A DNA stretch of 64,000 nucleotides from Cyclobacteriaceae bacterium (GCA_019638395.1 JAHBTX010000003.1:372001-436000); one strand, 5' to 3'. Positions 51,876 to 61,130 are shown, numbered from the stretch's first letter. Translations and numbers: made by a program. Notes: generated by a model not told the origin, from the letters alone.

Positions 51876-52802
51876 ATGGATAGTCCGGCAAAATTTTTAC
51901 GGTTATATGCGCTGGGTAGCATAATCGTGGCTTTGATTTTGGTTTCCATCAATTTCGCAATTGATCTTTATGGCCTTTTCTGGCGCGATGGCAAGTCAGG
52001 AATTTCAATCTATTCTGACGAACGTACAAGTAAATACTTACTGGCACATCGGTATGTTCCTAATAATTTTAATGTTTACTTATTGGGCCCCTCACTTTCA
52101 GCCAATATCAATACCAAGGAGTTTTCGGATTATCGAATTTATAATTTGAGCATGATGGGGGCCAATATTACGGAGCAGTATGCAGTATTAGCAAAAGCCC
52201 TTGAAGTTAATAATCCCTCAAAAGTAATCATCTGTTTGCATCCTTACCTTACGGCCGATCATGGAATGAAAACTGCCATGATTAATGAGAAGGAGTATTG
52301 GGCTGCATTGGGTTCTGTAAGCTTATTTAAAGCCTATGGCCTTAGCATTGTCAGAAAATTTAATTTGATGCCTGGAAAATACCCCACTAATCAGTTTAAT
52401 GATTTTGGCTACAATAATTATAATGATTTGCTAAGGACGGATGTTAAGGCAAAAATAGAATCTGAACTTCAAAAGCCGGACGCCATAAATGCAATAATAG
52501 ACTTACAAGCGTTACAAGAATTTGATTTAATGGTAGCGGATTTAAAGCGAAGGGGTGTTAAGATTATTGGTTACTTTCATCCATTACCGTATGAAATATT
52601 TAATAAGTTTGAGCCAGATATGCTCAAATATCAATTAACCATTCGACAGCATCTGGGTGATAGTACTCTACTCTTGGATTTCAACAATTCAGAGTATCAA
52701 TTTTTTACTAAGGATTATTCGAACTACATCGATCATGGCCACTTAAGTGAAAAGGGACAAAGATTCTTGCTTCAAGAAATAATAGCCAAGTCTGGCTTAT
52801 AA
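51876..52802 (+). CDS. Membrane-anchored SGNH-like protein, acyl-transfer partner of the MBOAT
   Basis: A 308-residue protein with an N-terminal anchor (about 8-30, LYALGSIIVALILVSINFAI) and a periplasmic domain. VYLLGPSLSAN may hold the nucleophile Ser, and the Asp-x-x-His-like pair lies in NYIDHGHLSEKGQRF near the C-terminus. This matches DltD/AlgX/AlgJ-like proteins that accept an acyl group from an MBOAT partner and pass it to the polymer. The GDS motif of true SGNH hydrolases is not strict here, so activity is inferred from context. Its stop lies 1 base from the stop of the facing methyltransferase gene. Confidence 0.72.
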   Translation: MDSPAKFLRLYALGSIIVALILVSINFAIDLYGLFWRDGKSGISIYSDERTSKYLLAHRYVPNNFNVYLLGPSLSANINTKEFSDYRIYNLSMMGANITEQYAVLAKALEVNNPSKVIICLHPYLTADHGMKTAMINEKEYWAALGSVSLFKAYGLSIVRKFNLMPGKYPTNQFNDFGYNNYNDLLRTDVKAKIESELQKPDAINAIIDLQALQEFDLMVADLKRRGVKIIGYFHPLPYEIFNKFEPDMLKYQLTIRQHLGDSTLLLDFNNSEYQFFTKDYSNYIDHGHLSEKGQRFLLQEIIAKSGL

Positions 52803-52803
52803 A

Positions 52804-53532
52804 CTACTTTAAAAGTTTAGATTTAATAACACTACGGGTAATATCAGCAAAGGCTTTTACAGCAACGCCAAACTCCTGAAGCATGGTTCTTTTAGGAAAA
52901 ATTTTATTATACATATTCCTATCCCAAGTCTTTGTAAAATAGTCTTTAAGTTTTTCGTCTGATGGATCCACCTCAAACTCTATTTTGTCCTGCCATTCGT
53001 AATTTATGGTTAACAGTTGGGGATGCGTACGTTGTAAAATTTTAAAGCCAATTGAGCTTTTAGGAAGGAAATCTAGAAAGAGCTCTCCAAAATCAAGGCT
53101 GGTGCTAAAGCCAAGTCTTTTTTTGTTAACCAGAATTATTTTGTTGTCGATGTCTAATAACACCCATTGGTGAGATTCTTTTGGGATTAATAACTCACCC
53201 GTTAATGATGGTGCCTCTAAGTACCCCTTTTTTCCAACTCTGCTAAGCTCGGTAAGAAAGCGAGCCGGGTCATCCACGTGCTCTACTACATGGCAGCAGA
53301 TAACATAGTCAAACTCTTTATCCGAAAAGGGGAGCGCCTGACCATCTGCCTCTACAAATTTTTGGTTGTTTAATACTTTGATGTTATCCGCCCTATGGTA
53401 ATTCGTGTCAATAAATTTATCGGCTATAACGTTTGCGCGCGGGTGAGGGTTATGTCCACTGCCCACATCTAAAACCAGGGCTGAGCGCGGGATGTTTAAT
53501 TTAGAGCGCGAATTAGGATTACCAATTTTCAT
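52804..53532 (-). CDS. Class I SAM-dependent methyltransferase
   Basis: A 242-residue methyltransferase with SAM motif I ALVLDVGSGHNPHPRANVI, a Asp-rich motif 2 region, DYVICCHVVEHVDDPARFL and GKKGYLEAPS. The acceptor may be a sugar or lipid-linked sugar of the exopolysaccharide locus. The ATG at 53532 is preferred over one at 53622, because a good -7 box lies between them and because the longer form would overlap the divergent flippase gene. It is the only minus-strand gene within the exopolysaccharide locus. Confidence 0.85.
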   Translation of the reverse strand: MKIGNPNSRSKLNIPRSALVLDVGSGHNPHPRANVIADKFIDTNYHRADNIKVLNNQKFVEADGQALPFSDKEFDYVICCHVVEHVDDPARFLTELSRVGKKGYLEAPSLTGELLIPKESHQWVLLDIDNKIILVNKKRLGFSTSLDFGELFLDFLPKSSIGFKILQRTHPQLLTINYEWQDKIEFEVDPSDEKLKDYFTKTWDRNMYNKIFPKRTMLQEFGVAVKAFADITRSVIKSKLLK

Positions 53533-53551
53533 CTGTTTTCTTTGAGGGCTA

Positions 53552-53559
53552 CAAAGATA
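53552..53559 (-). promoter_or_regulatory. -7 box of the methyltransferase gene
   Basis: TATCTTTG on the minus strand matches TAnnTTTG, 20 bases before the ATG at 53532. It lies in the 27-base divergent gap and decides the start codon of the methyltransferase. Confidence 0.5.
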
Positions 53560-54894
53560 ATGAATGAATTGAAGCCAGAAAGGAGTTATTGGATCAAGTC
53601 TGGAACTTATGTAATCTTTCAAAGATTAGGGAGTTTACTTTTCGGTTTTGGCAGCTATTTTTTTTTGGTCAGGTATTACGAGGTATCTGTTTTTGGTGTT
53701 TGGACTTTATTTCTCGTATTAACAACGGCCTCTGAAATGTCGAGATCGGCCTTTATTCAGAATGCTTTTATTAAATTTTTTAATGAAGGTAAAGTAGATA
53801 AAAACAAACTCTTTACAGCAAGTTTATTTCTCAATTGCTGCGCTACAGTTCTGTTCATATTAATTCTATTGGGGTTAATACCAATTCTCAGGAGCTTTTG
53901 GAAGACTGAAGTGATTCAATCGTTGATCTATTGCTATTGTGTTACGTCTGTGATTCTAATTCCTTTTACTCAGTTAAATTATTTAGAGCAGGCTAACCAT
54001 AGATTTTCAGGTGTATTTTGGAGCAACATAATCAGGCAGGGACTTTTCTTTGTTATAGTTATTGTCTGCTTTGTCTTGTTTCCGCGTATGTCGCTAACTT
54101 TTTTTGGTTGGATGCAAACTGTTTCAGCATTGGCAGGAATGCTGGTAGCGTACTTTTTATGTAAGAGATATTTACCTGAAAAGTTAAGTTTGGATTGGAA
54201 TTTAATCCGACAGTTGTTTGGGTTTGGAAAATATATTTTGGGTACGGGTTTTACATCAAACATTGGTAAAAATGCCGATCAGATTATTCTTGGAAATGTA
54301 AGTCATGCCAGTGTAGCATACTACAATGCCGGAGTACGAATACTTAACCTCATAGAGATACCTAGCCTTTCAATTTCGAATATCGTTTACCCAAAAATTG
54401 CCGAGAAAGTAAATCTGGAAGGTAATTCTGGAGCTGGAAAGCTATATGAGAAATCCGTTGCAATTATTTTAGCTATTATTTTACCTGCCGTGGTTGTGGT
54501 TTTACTATTTCCTCAATTAGTTTTATTGTTAACAGCAGGTAAAAAATATCTTGAATCGGCAGCAGTTCTCAGGTTGATGGGTACAGCCAGCCTGCTCATA
54601 CCTTTTAATATTCAAGTTGGCTCTGCTTTGGAAGTTATAAACAGACCACAGGTAAGTTTTTTTATTAATCTGGTATCAAATATTCTCAACGTGGTGCTTA
54701 ATCTAATTCTGATTCCGATTTTAGGAGCCACCGGGGCAGCCATTTCTTTTGTTGTAACCGTTCTAGTAATATTTGCAGTGGGCCAATACTATATAATGCT
54801 ATTTCTGGATATTAAATTAATCCGAATAATAAAGCAGGTTGGTATTTCATATCGAACTGCTTTCTTTTTTTTAAAAGGTAAACTAATAAAATGA
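53560..54894 (+). CDS. Wzx-type polysaccharide flippase
   Basis: A 444-residue polytopic membrane protein (about 12 segments) of the polysaccharide-transporter/MATE superfamily. The N-terminus SGTYVIFQRLGSLLFGFGSYFFLVRYY and the central YILGTGFTSNIGKNADQIILGN fit the Wzx-like flippase pattern; the C-terminal half has an internal repeat of hydrophobic pairs. It should flip lipid-linked repeat units to the periplasm. The ATG at 53560 is chosen over a TTG at 53542. Its end overlaps the next gene by 4 bases. Confidence 0.87.
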   Translation: MNELKPERSYWIKSGTYVIFQRLGSLLFGFGSYFFLVRYYEVSVFGVWTLFLVLTTASEMSRSAFIQNAFIKFFNEGKVDKNKLFTASLFLNCCATVLFILILLGLIPILRSFWKTEVIQSLIYCYCVTSVILIPFTQLNYLEQANHRFSGVFWSNIIRQGLFFVIVIVCFVLFPRMSLTFFGWMQTVSALAGMLVAYFLCKRYLPEKLSLDWNLIRQLFGFGKYILGTGFTSNIGKNADQIILGNVSHASVAYYNAGVRILNLIEIPSLSISNIVYPKIAEKVNLEGNSGAGKLYEKSVAIILAIILPAVVVVLLFPQLVLLLTAGKKYLESAAVLRLMGTASLLIPFNIQVGSALEVINRPQVSFFINLVSNILNVVLNLILIPILGATGAAISFVVTVLVIFAVGQYYIMLFLDIKLIRIIKQVGISYRTAFFFLKGKLIK

Positions 54895-56090
54895 TCATGT
54901 ACAACTTTGTTGTATTTAGTTTGTCAAGGTGGAATATCGAATATGGTTGTAATATCAAAGATATCTGCTTTGAGTTATCAAAGGAACACAAAGTGTTATA
55001 TGTAGATGTACCATTAAAAAGGAAAGACAGATGGTTCAGAAAAGAACTTGCTTCCGTTAAAGAAGTAAGACAAAGGGTTGAAAGGAAACAAAATTTAGTG
55101 CAGGTGAATGAAAACCTTTGGCACTATATTGATGATCAAATTCTGGAGTCTGTTAATAGTATTGCCAACAATTGGATTTTCGATACACTTAATAAGGTAA
55201 ATGGAAAGCGATTTGCGAAGGTTATAACCAGAGCCTGCGAAGCAGTAGGATTTACCGAGGTTATCCTGATTAATGATAATGATATTTATAATGGATATTA
55301 TTTACATCGTTACCTCCAACCAACATTATCAGTGTATTATTTGCGAGATAGACTTCCGGCAATGAAATACTGGAGTAAGCAAGCCGGTCGATTAGAGCCG
55401 GACTTGGTAGCCAATAGTGACGTTGTGTTAACCAACTCTGAGTATCTGAAAGAATATGCGCTCAGGTTTAATCCAAAAAGTTATTATGTGGGACAGGGAT
55501 GTGACGTAGATCATTTTCTTCTACCCCCAAACGAAGAAAAAAAACTCGACATGCCTCGGCCTATTATAGGCTATATTGGGGCATTAAACGGTGAACGTTT
55601 GGATATTGATCTGATTTTTAATCTTGCCAGTTCCATGACACAATTTAGTTTTGTGTTTATTGGAAACGAAGATCATAATTTTTTAAGTAGCCGGTTACAT
55701 GAATTAAGTAATGTATATTTTTTAGGAGCAAAAGAATTTGGTGAGTTGCCTGGCTATTTGTATCAGTTTGATGTAGCCATTAACCCCCAAAAGTTTAATG
55801 AAATAACCATCGGAAATTATCCAAGAAAAGTTGATGAGTACCTGGCCTCCGGCAAACCTGTAATTAACACAAAAACAGATGCTATGCGCCCGTTTGCAGG
55901 TTATGTTTATTTGGCAGAAACTTCAACCGAATTTGCTGAACTTATTCGTATTGCCTTGCATGAAAATTCAGACATAGCAAGTAAAAAACGTAAAGATTTT
56001 GCGGCAACACATACCTGGCATAACAGCGTAAAAGAAATGCTAAAATATATAGATGATAGTATCAATAATAATGGGAGTAATTCAAAATGA
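54891..56090 (+). CDS. Glycosyltransferase family 4-type protein
   Basis: A 399-residue glycosyltransferase with GT-B fold. The N-terminal half has a Rossmann-like segment with VLYVDVPLKRKD and NSDVVLTNSEYLKEYA (typical GT4 linker). The C-terminal half has PIIGYIGALNGERLDIDLI, FVFIGNEDHN and EYLASGKPVINTKTD, the nucleotide-sugar site. It resembles TuaH-like proteins of polysaccharide loci. The ATG overlaps the wzx stop (ATGA). Its own stop overlaps the start of a 35-residue membrane peptide. An additional ATG exists 6 bases downstream of the chosen start. Confidence 0.85.
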   Translation: MIMYNFVVFSLSRWNIEYGCNIKDICFELSKEHKVLYVDVPLKRKDRWFRKELASVKEVRQRVERKQNLVQVNENLWHYIDDQILESVNSIANNWIFDTLNKVNGKRFAKVITRACEAVGFTEVILINDNDIYNGYYLHRYLQPTLSVYYLRDRLPAMKYWSKQAGRLEPDLVANSDVVLTNSEYLKEYALRFNPKSYYVGQGCDVDHFLLPPNEEKKLDMPRPIIGYIGALNGERLDIDLIFNLASSMTQFSFVFIGNEDHNFLSSRLHELSNVYFLGAKEFGELPGYLYQFDVAINPQKFNEITIGNYPRKVDEYLASGKPVINTKTDAMRPFAGYVYLAETSTEFAELIRIALHENSDIASKKRKDFAATHTWHNSVKEMLKYIDDSINNNGSNSK

Positions 56091-56194
56091 ACAGAAGTGA
56101 TAATAATGGTTTTGCCACTTTACATAAGCTATTATTAATAGCTATGGGTGTAGTGGTAAGTCTGTTCTTCTTCTATAAAATATTATTTGGCTAA
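56087..56194 (+). CDS. Single-helix membrane peptide (35 residues)
   Basis: The 35-codon frame starts with an ATG overlapping the glycosyltransferase stop (ATGA) and ends with a TAA that overlaps the next ATG (TAATG), so it is coupled on both sides. The peptide has a polar N-terminus (MNRSDNNGFATLHK) followed by one hydrophobic helix (LLLIAMGVVVSLFFFYKILFG). No family is known to me. The double coupling in a polysaccharide operon makes it likely to be translated, possibly as a small subunit of the ligase or polymerase next to it. Confidence 0.6.
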   Translation: MNRSDNNGFATLHKLLLIAMGVVVSLFFFYKILFG

Positions 56195-57618
56195 TGATAA
56201 CAACATTACCGGGCAGAAAATTCTGGCTTCCGCTTATTTTGGTAGTGGTAAACATCTTACTGGTAATTTTATCGGGTAAGCTTGGCTCGGTAATTCCAGT
56301 ATTGGTAATGGGCTCTATTATTATGTTGGGTGTTTTAATCATTTCGTATTATTACCCGCGTTTCAATATTTTATTTTTGCTTGCATGTGGGTTACTCATA
56401 CCGTTCTTAATGCGTGCCCTCAGTCTTTACGATATACCAATCGGATTAGCCTCAGAGGCCCTTTGCATTATTTTGTTCTTAACTATAGTATTAAATAAAC
56501 GAATTGGTGGCTTAAAATCTTTGCCCGGTGTTTTAATTTTAGTTTGGATAGCCTTCTTATCAATTGAATTGCTCAATCCTGTGGCCGCTTCTCGAGTAGC
56601 CGGTTTTGTGTCATTAAGAGGTCTCTTACCATTTGTCTGTTCATTTTTTATAATGTACTCGTCAATAGAAGGTATTTATGATGTAAAGACTTTTATCAAA
56701 GGCTGGTTTATCCTATGTTCATTAGCCGGGTTGTATGGGTTGTACCAGGAATTTGCAGGCCTACCTGCATTCGACATGGCTTGGGCAACCCACGATGAGA
56801 ATCTTTATGGTGCACTGTTTACATGGGGTCGACTTCGAAAATTTTCTTTTTTCGTTTCCCCGTCTGAGTTTGCAATTGTAATGGTTGTTACGGGTTTAGC
56901 CGGATTGGTTCTGCTTTTTTTTGAAAAACCCAAAAGTCAGTTATTCATTTACTCTGGTATTACAGCCTTTATTTGTTTGTGGGCAATGATTTATACTGGC
57001 TCCCGAACTGCCATGGTAATGCTGCCTGCTGGGTTTGTGGCACTTCTAATCATTACCCTCAAACGAAAAGTATTTATTGTAGTGGGTGCTCTGGTTGTGT
57101 TTGGGGCACTTTTAATGCTGCGACCAACCAGCAATGCTTTATTTGTGATGAGTACCGCATTCTCAGGTGCAGATGATCCGTCTATGAATGTGAGACTTAA
57201 AAATCAACAAATTATACGAGCTTATATTCTGGAGCATCCTATTGGTTTTGGTTTAGGAAGCACGGGTTATTTAGGCATGAAGTATTCACCAGAATCATTT
57301 GTGGCCAACTTTCCACCCGATTCTGAATATGTTCGGATTGCTATAGAAACTGGTTGGATTGGTCTGCTGATTTGGAGTATTATTCAGGCAATACTTTTTG
57401 GCTACGGTGTTACGGTTTATTTCAAAGCCCCACCCAAGTGGAAGGGGGTAATCGTTATGATTTTGGTGAGCCTTTTTATGCTTATAGTAGCACAATATCC
57501 GCAGGAGATATTCAGATCGCAGGTGCTTACCGTTTTGTATTGTGGTATGCTTGGTATGTTAGCCAGGATAGACCACATCCATCAATCAAAAGAGATATCT
57601 GAAAGTTTAGTCGAATGA
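56194..57618 (+). CDS. O-antigen ligase/polymerase family membrane protein
   Basis: A 474-residue polytopic protein with about 11-12 hydrophobic segments. The Wzy_C-type periplasmic loop region follows WAMIYTGSRTAMVMLPAGF, with a large loop DDPSMNVRLKNQQIIRAY and HPIGFGLGSTGYLG (about 330-350), which is the pattern of WaaL/Wzy proteins. In an operon with Wzx and a Wzc-like protein it most likely polymerises repeat units (Wzy role), although a ligase role is possible. Its stop overlaps the next gene by 4 bases (ATGA). Confidence 0.85.
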   Translation: MITTLPGRKFWLPLILVVVNILLVILSGKLGSVIPVLVMGSIIMLGVLIISYYYPRFNILFLLACGLLIPFLMRALSLYDIPIGLASEALCIILFLTIVLNKRIGGLKSLPGVLILVWIAFLSIELLNPVAASRVAGFVSLRGLLPFVCSFFIMYSSIEGIYDVKTFIKGWFILCSLAGLYGLYQEFAGLPAFDMAWATHDENLYGALFTWGRLRKFSFFVSPSEFAIVMVVTGLAGLVLLFFEKPKSQLFIYSGITAFICLWAMIYTGSRTAMVMLPAGFVALLIITLKRKVFIVVGALVVFGALLMLRPTSNALFVMSTAFSGADDPSMNVRLKNQQIIRAYILEHPIGFGLGSTGYLGMKYSPESFVANFPPDSEYVRIAIETGWIGLLIWSIIQAILFGYGVTVYFKAPPKWKGVIVMILVSLFMLIVAQYPQEIFRSQVLTVLYCGMLGMLARIDHIHQSKEISESLVE

Positions 57619-58463
57619 GGGTTGCCAATATAATTATTGCCCATACTAATCCAGTTCAGGTTTTTAAACTTATTGATCAGTTTCCAAACGAGCTGTTTCA
57701 TAACTATGTTCATATTGATGCACGTGCATCTATTAAAGATTTTAGTTTGGTTGCTAATCATCCCAATGTTACACTTTTAAGAAATCGGAGAAAATTAGTT
57801 TGGGCTGGTTATGGATTTGTTCAGGTTACACTTGATGCATTAAAACTCATTAGAAAAAGTAAATCAAACTTTGGTTACATAAGTTTAATGAGCGGTATGG
57901 ATTTTCCCATTAAGGCTACTGAAAAATTTCATCAATACCTGGATAAACAATATACGAACGAACAAAACGAATTTTTCGAAATACTGAGCTTAGATACTTG
58001 GCCAGGTGCACACCGTTTTGAACGGTATCATTTATGTGATTGGACAATCAGGGGACGATACTTTACAGAAAGAATCATAAACATGTTAATCTCAAAGAGA
58101 AAATTTTATGAGGGAAAAATGATACCCTATGGAAGATCTGCCTGGTTTACTGCAACTGATCAATTTATGAAATATGCATTGGAATTCATTGATCGTAATC
58201 CGGACTTTATTAAATTTTTAAAAACCACCTGGAGTCCTGATGAGTTTATTTGGAATACACTTATTATGAATTCACCCTTCCAGGGCAGGGTATATCCTGG
58301 CAATCTTCGCTATATCGATTGGTCAGAAGGGAAGGTGAGCCCTAAAGTATTCAAAGGTGAAGATTTAAAAACATTATTAATGGCACCAGATTTTTTAGCA
58401 AGAAAATTTGACGAAAGAGTAGATGATTCTATTCTTAAAGAACTTGAGCAAAATTGTTTGTAA
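57615..58463 (+). CDS. GT14-like (Core-2/I-branching type) N-acetylglucosaminyltransferase
   Basis: A 282-residue protein matching the Core-2/I-branching enzyme family: VANIIIAHTNPVQVFKLID at the start, YVHIDARASI, RRKLVWAGYGFVQVTLDAL, YISLMSGMDFPIK and GRSAWFTATDQFMKYAL, then TTWSPDEFIWNTLIMNS. Bacterial members transfer sugars such as GlcNAc or xylose in surface polysaccharide synthesis. No membrane segment is seen. It is coupled to the polymerase gene by ATGA. Confidence 0.85.
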   Translation: MRVANIIIAHTNPVQVFKLIDQFPNELFHNYVHIDARASIKDFSLVANHPNVTLLRNRRKLVWAGYGFVQVTLDALKLIRKSKSNFGYISLMSGMDFPIKATEKFHQYLDKQYTNEQNEFFEILSLDTWPGAHRFERYHLCDWTIRGRYFTERIINMLISKRKFYEGKMIPYGRSAWFTATDQFMKYALEFIDRNPDFIKFLKTTWSPDEFIWNTLIMNSPFQGRVYPGNLRYIDWSEGKVSPKVFKGEDLKTLLMAPDFLARKFDERVDDSILKELEQNCL

Positions 58464-58505
58464 GACATTGGATCAAACCTATTCAAAAATTAATAGATTA
58501 ATTGT

Positions 58506-60398
58506 ATGTGCGGGATTTCCGGCTTTATTGATTTCAAAAAAAACTCTACTGAAAGTATATTAAGTTCTATGAAGAATTCTCTCAACCATCGGGGCCCCGA
58601 TGATTCAGGGATTTTTTTTGATGAAACACCGACCTACTGTGTTGGATTAGGACATAACCGACTATCAATTTTAGATTTATCAATGCTGGGGCACCAACCC
58701 ATGATGGTTGATCATTTGAGAATCGTGTTTAATGGCGAAATATATAATTTCAAAGAGATTAAAAACGAGCTACTTCAAGATGGAGTTACATTTAAAAGTA
58801 ATACCGATACAGAGGTAATTTTAAGAAGCTTTCAGAAATGGGGCATTGCATGCCTTCAATATTTCAGAGGTATGTTTAGCTTTGTTATATATGATGAGCT
58901 TGAGCAAAAGTTATGGATTGTGCGCGATAGGGTTGGGGTTAAGCCCTTGTACTTTTATTACTTCGAGAATCTTTTTTTGTTTGCATCCGAATTAAAAGCG
59001 TTTCATAAGCATCCCAACTTTATAAAGGAAATTGATTTAGGAAGCCTTGCCTTATTTTTGCAATACAGCTACATACCTGGCCCTCACAGTATTTTCAAGC
59101 ATACATTTAAATTAGAGCCGGGACATTATATTGAATTTTCTCTTAAGGAACGCTCAATCAAGCCCACTCCTTATTGGTCTGTTATGGATAGCTATAATAG
59201 ACCAAAATTGAATATATCAGAGATTGACGCTATTGACCGTACAGAAAAAATTCTGACAGAATCATTCAACTATAGAATGGTTTCCGATGTCCCGGTTGGT
59301 TTATTTCTAAGTGGAGGGTTTGACAGTACAGCGGTGGCAGCGTTGCTACAAAAGGACAGAACAGAACGGCTTAAAACATTTACAATTGGCTTTGATGTTT
59401 CAGGTTTTGATGAAGCACCGGAGGCCCGAAAAATTGCCGAATTTCTGGGTACAGAGCATACCGAGTATTACTGTACTCCGGAGGATGCATTAGCAATTAT
59501 TCCGAAGCTACCGGAAATTTATGATGAGCCATTTGCTGATAACTCCTCAGTACCAACTGTTTTGGTTTCACAACTTGCCAGAAAAAATGTAACCGTTGCA
59601 CTTTCCGGTGATGGCGGTGATGAAATTTTTGGAGGCTACCATAAATTCAATCAATCAATTAAAATGAGTAAGGGAATCCCCGCTCTTCGATCGGTGGGTG
59701 CAGGTATTATGGATATGATTAATCCGGATTACTTACCGATAATCAAAAACCAATACAACTTTTCAACCCGGTATGAAAAGATTAAACTTATCTTAAGAAG
59801 TAAGCACCCGGCTGAAGTTTTAAATATAATAAGTTCTTATATACCCAAAACAGAGGTTGATTCTATAGTTTTAGGAAAGCACGAGCAACTAAGAACTAAT
59901 TTTGATGGTTACAAGCAACTATCCAATTCAGATTATCTTTCCCAATTACTGGCTGTTGATTACATAACTTTTTTGGTGGATAATAATCTTACTAAAATGG
60001 ACAGAGCTACTATGTCTGTTGCGTTAGAAGGACGCGAACCCTTTCTGGATCAGCACGTGATTGAATTTGTAGCCCAATTACCATCGGCATATAAAATCAA
60101 AAATGGCGTAACAAAAAGTCTGCTTAAGGAGGTTGTATATCGCCATGTACCTCGAAGTTTAATGGACCGCCCTAAAAAGCCATTTATAGCCCCCTTATCA
60201 GTCTGGTTTATGGACAGGCTTAAAGATTTTTTCATTGAATACTTAAACGATAACCGGCTTAAAAGTGAAGGACATCTTAATTTTGAGCCAATTGTTAAGA
60301 TGAGAAATCAATTCCTTTCGGGGAAAAATATAAATCATCAGAAACTTTGGAATATATTAGTGTTCGAGATGTGGTATGAGAAGTGGATGAAAAAATGA
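58506..60398 (+). CDS. asnB: Asparagine synthase (glutamine-hydrolysing) family amidotransferase
   Basis: A 630-residue class II glutamine amidotransferase. Cys2 (MCGISGF) is the nucleophile; the glutaminase domain has NHRGPDDSG, HNRLSILDLS and FNGEIYNFKEIK. The synthetase half has the ATP pyrophosphatase loop LSGGFDSTAVAALL and SGDGGDEIFGGYHKF. The gene lies 42 bases after the GT14 gene and 15 bases before a TolC-like gene, within the polysaccharide locus. AsnB-like enzymes in such loci often amidate sugar acids rather than make asparagine, so the substrate is open. A housekeeping asparagine synthase is the alternative. Confidence 0.88.
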   Translation: MCGISGFIDFKKNSTESILSSMKNSLNHRGPDDSGIFFDETPTYCVGLGHNRLSILDLSMLGHQPMMVDHLRIVFNGEIYNFKEIKNELLQDGVTFKSNTDTEVILRSFQKWGIACLQYFRGMFSFVIYDELEQKLWIVRDRVGVKPLYFYYFENLFLFASELKAFHKHPNFIKEIDLGSLALFLQYSYIPGPHSIFKHTFKLEPGHYIEFSLKERSIKPTPYWSVMDSYNRPKLNISEIDAIDRTEKILTESFNYRMVSDVPVGLFLSGGFDSTAVAALLQKDRTERLKTFTIGFDVSGFDEAPEARKIAEFLGTEHTEYYCTPEDALAIIPKLPEIYDEPFADNSSVPTVLVSQLARKNVTVALSGDGGDEIFGGYHKFNQSIKMSKGIPALRSVGAGIMDMINPDYLPIIKNQYNFSTRYEKIKLILRSKHPAEVLNIISSYIPKTEVDSIVLGKHEQLRTNFDGYKQLSNSDYLSQLLAVDYITFLVDNNLTKMDRATMSVALEGREPFLDQHVIEFVAQLPSAYKIKNGVTKSLLKEVVYRHVPRSLMDRPKKPFIAPLSVWFMDRLKDFFIEYLNDNRLKSEGHLNFEPIVKMRNQFLSGKNINHQKLWNILVFEMWYEKWMKK

Positions 60399-60413
60399 TA
60401 TTATCTGACAAAA

Positions 60414-61130
60414 ATGAAAACTAGTAAACCTGGATTAACCCTAATGTTAGTTGTTGTTGTATTAAAATGTGTTGCCCAACAGATCGACTACAACAAGATT
60501 GTACTACCTGCCAATGCTCAAAATGTAAGTTTCGAAGAAAAACTGGTTCAGTTGGCGTGGAACAATAATCCCGAAAGCCGGATGGCGAAAGAGGGGGTTG
60601 ATGTGGCCATAGGCGAATCAAAAGTTGCGCTACGTTCACGTTGGTCTCAATTTATGGGCGTTTCAGGAAATTTAAATGAATTCAATATCAAGGCATTTAC
60701 CAATTCTGATCAAAATCAAGGGAACCTATTCTTTCCTCGCTACAACGTTTATGTTCAACTTCCCATCTCGCTTTTAGTGGTTACTCCACACGAGAAAAAG
60801 GTGGCCCAGGCCCGAATAAATACAGCCGAACAACGGGTTAACCTTACAAAACTGGAAATTAGGGCAAGGGTTCTAAGGCTTTATAGCGATTACAAAAAGG
60901 CCGAACTTGTCTGGATTATTAGAAAGCAATCGATGGATGACGAAGAATCGGCTTACTTACTGGTGGAACAAAAGTTTAAAAATGGCGATGCTTCTATTGA
61001 AGAATATACCAGAGCTCAAAAAAACAGAAATGATCAAAGAATTCAGCTTGCTTTTGCCGAAAATGAATTTGTGAAAGCCAAAATCAATATTGAGGAGGTA
61101 ATTGGGGTTAGGCTTGAGGAGGTTTATTAG
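60414..61130 (+). CDS. TolC-like outer-membrane protein, half length
   Basis: A 238-residue exported protein: a signal peptide (GLTLMLVVVVLKCVAQQ), then helices with the outer-membrane efflux protein pattern (LVQLAWNNNPESRMAKEGVDVAIG, VAQARINTAEQRVNLTKLEIRARVLRLYSDYKKAEL, YTRAQKNRNDQRIQLAFAENEFVKAKINIEEVIGV). TolC proteins carry two such repeats (about 430 residues); this one has only one. The last residues match the end of a TolC helical repeat, so it looks complete rather than cut by a frameshift. It may form an alternative oligomer for polysaccharide export, which is inference. Confidence 0.75.
   Translation: MKTSKPGLTLMLVVVVLKCVAQQIDYNKIVLPANAQNVSFEEKLVQLAWNNNPESRMAKEGVDVAIGESKVALRSRWSQFMGVSGNLNEFNIKAFTNSDQNQGNLFFPRYNVYVQLPISLLVVTPHEKKVAQARINTAEQRVNLTKLEIRARVLRLYSDYKKAELVWIIRKQSMDDEESAYLLVEQKFKNGDASIEEYTRAQKNRNDQRIQLAFAENEFVKAKINIEEVIGVRLEEVY

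Noticed and set aside
53533-53622. Longer start (53622) for the minus-strand methyltransferase
   Set aside because: It would overlap the flippase gene by 63 bases and place the good -7 box inside the coding region.
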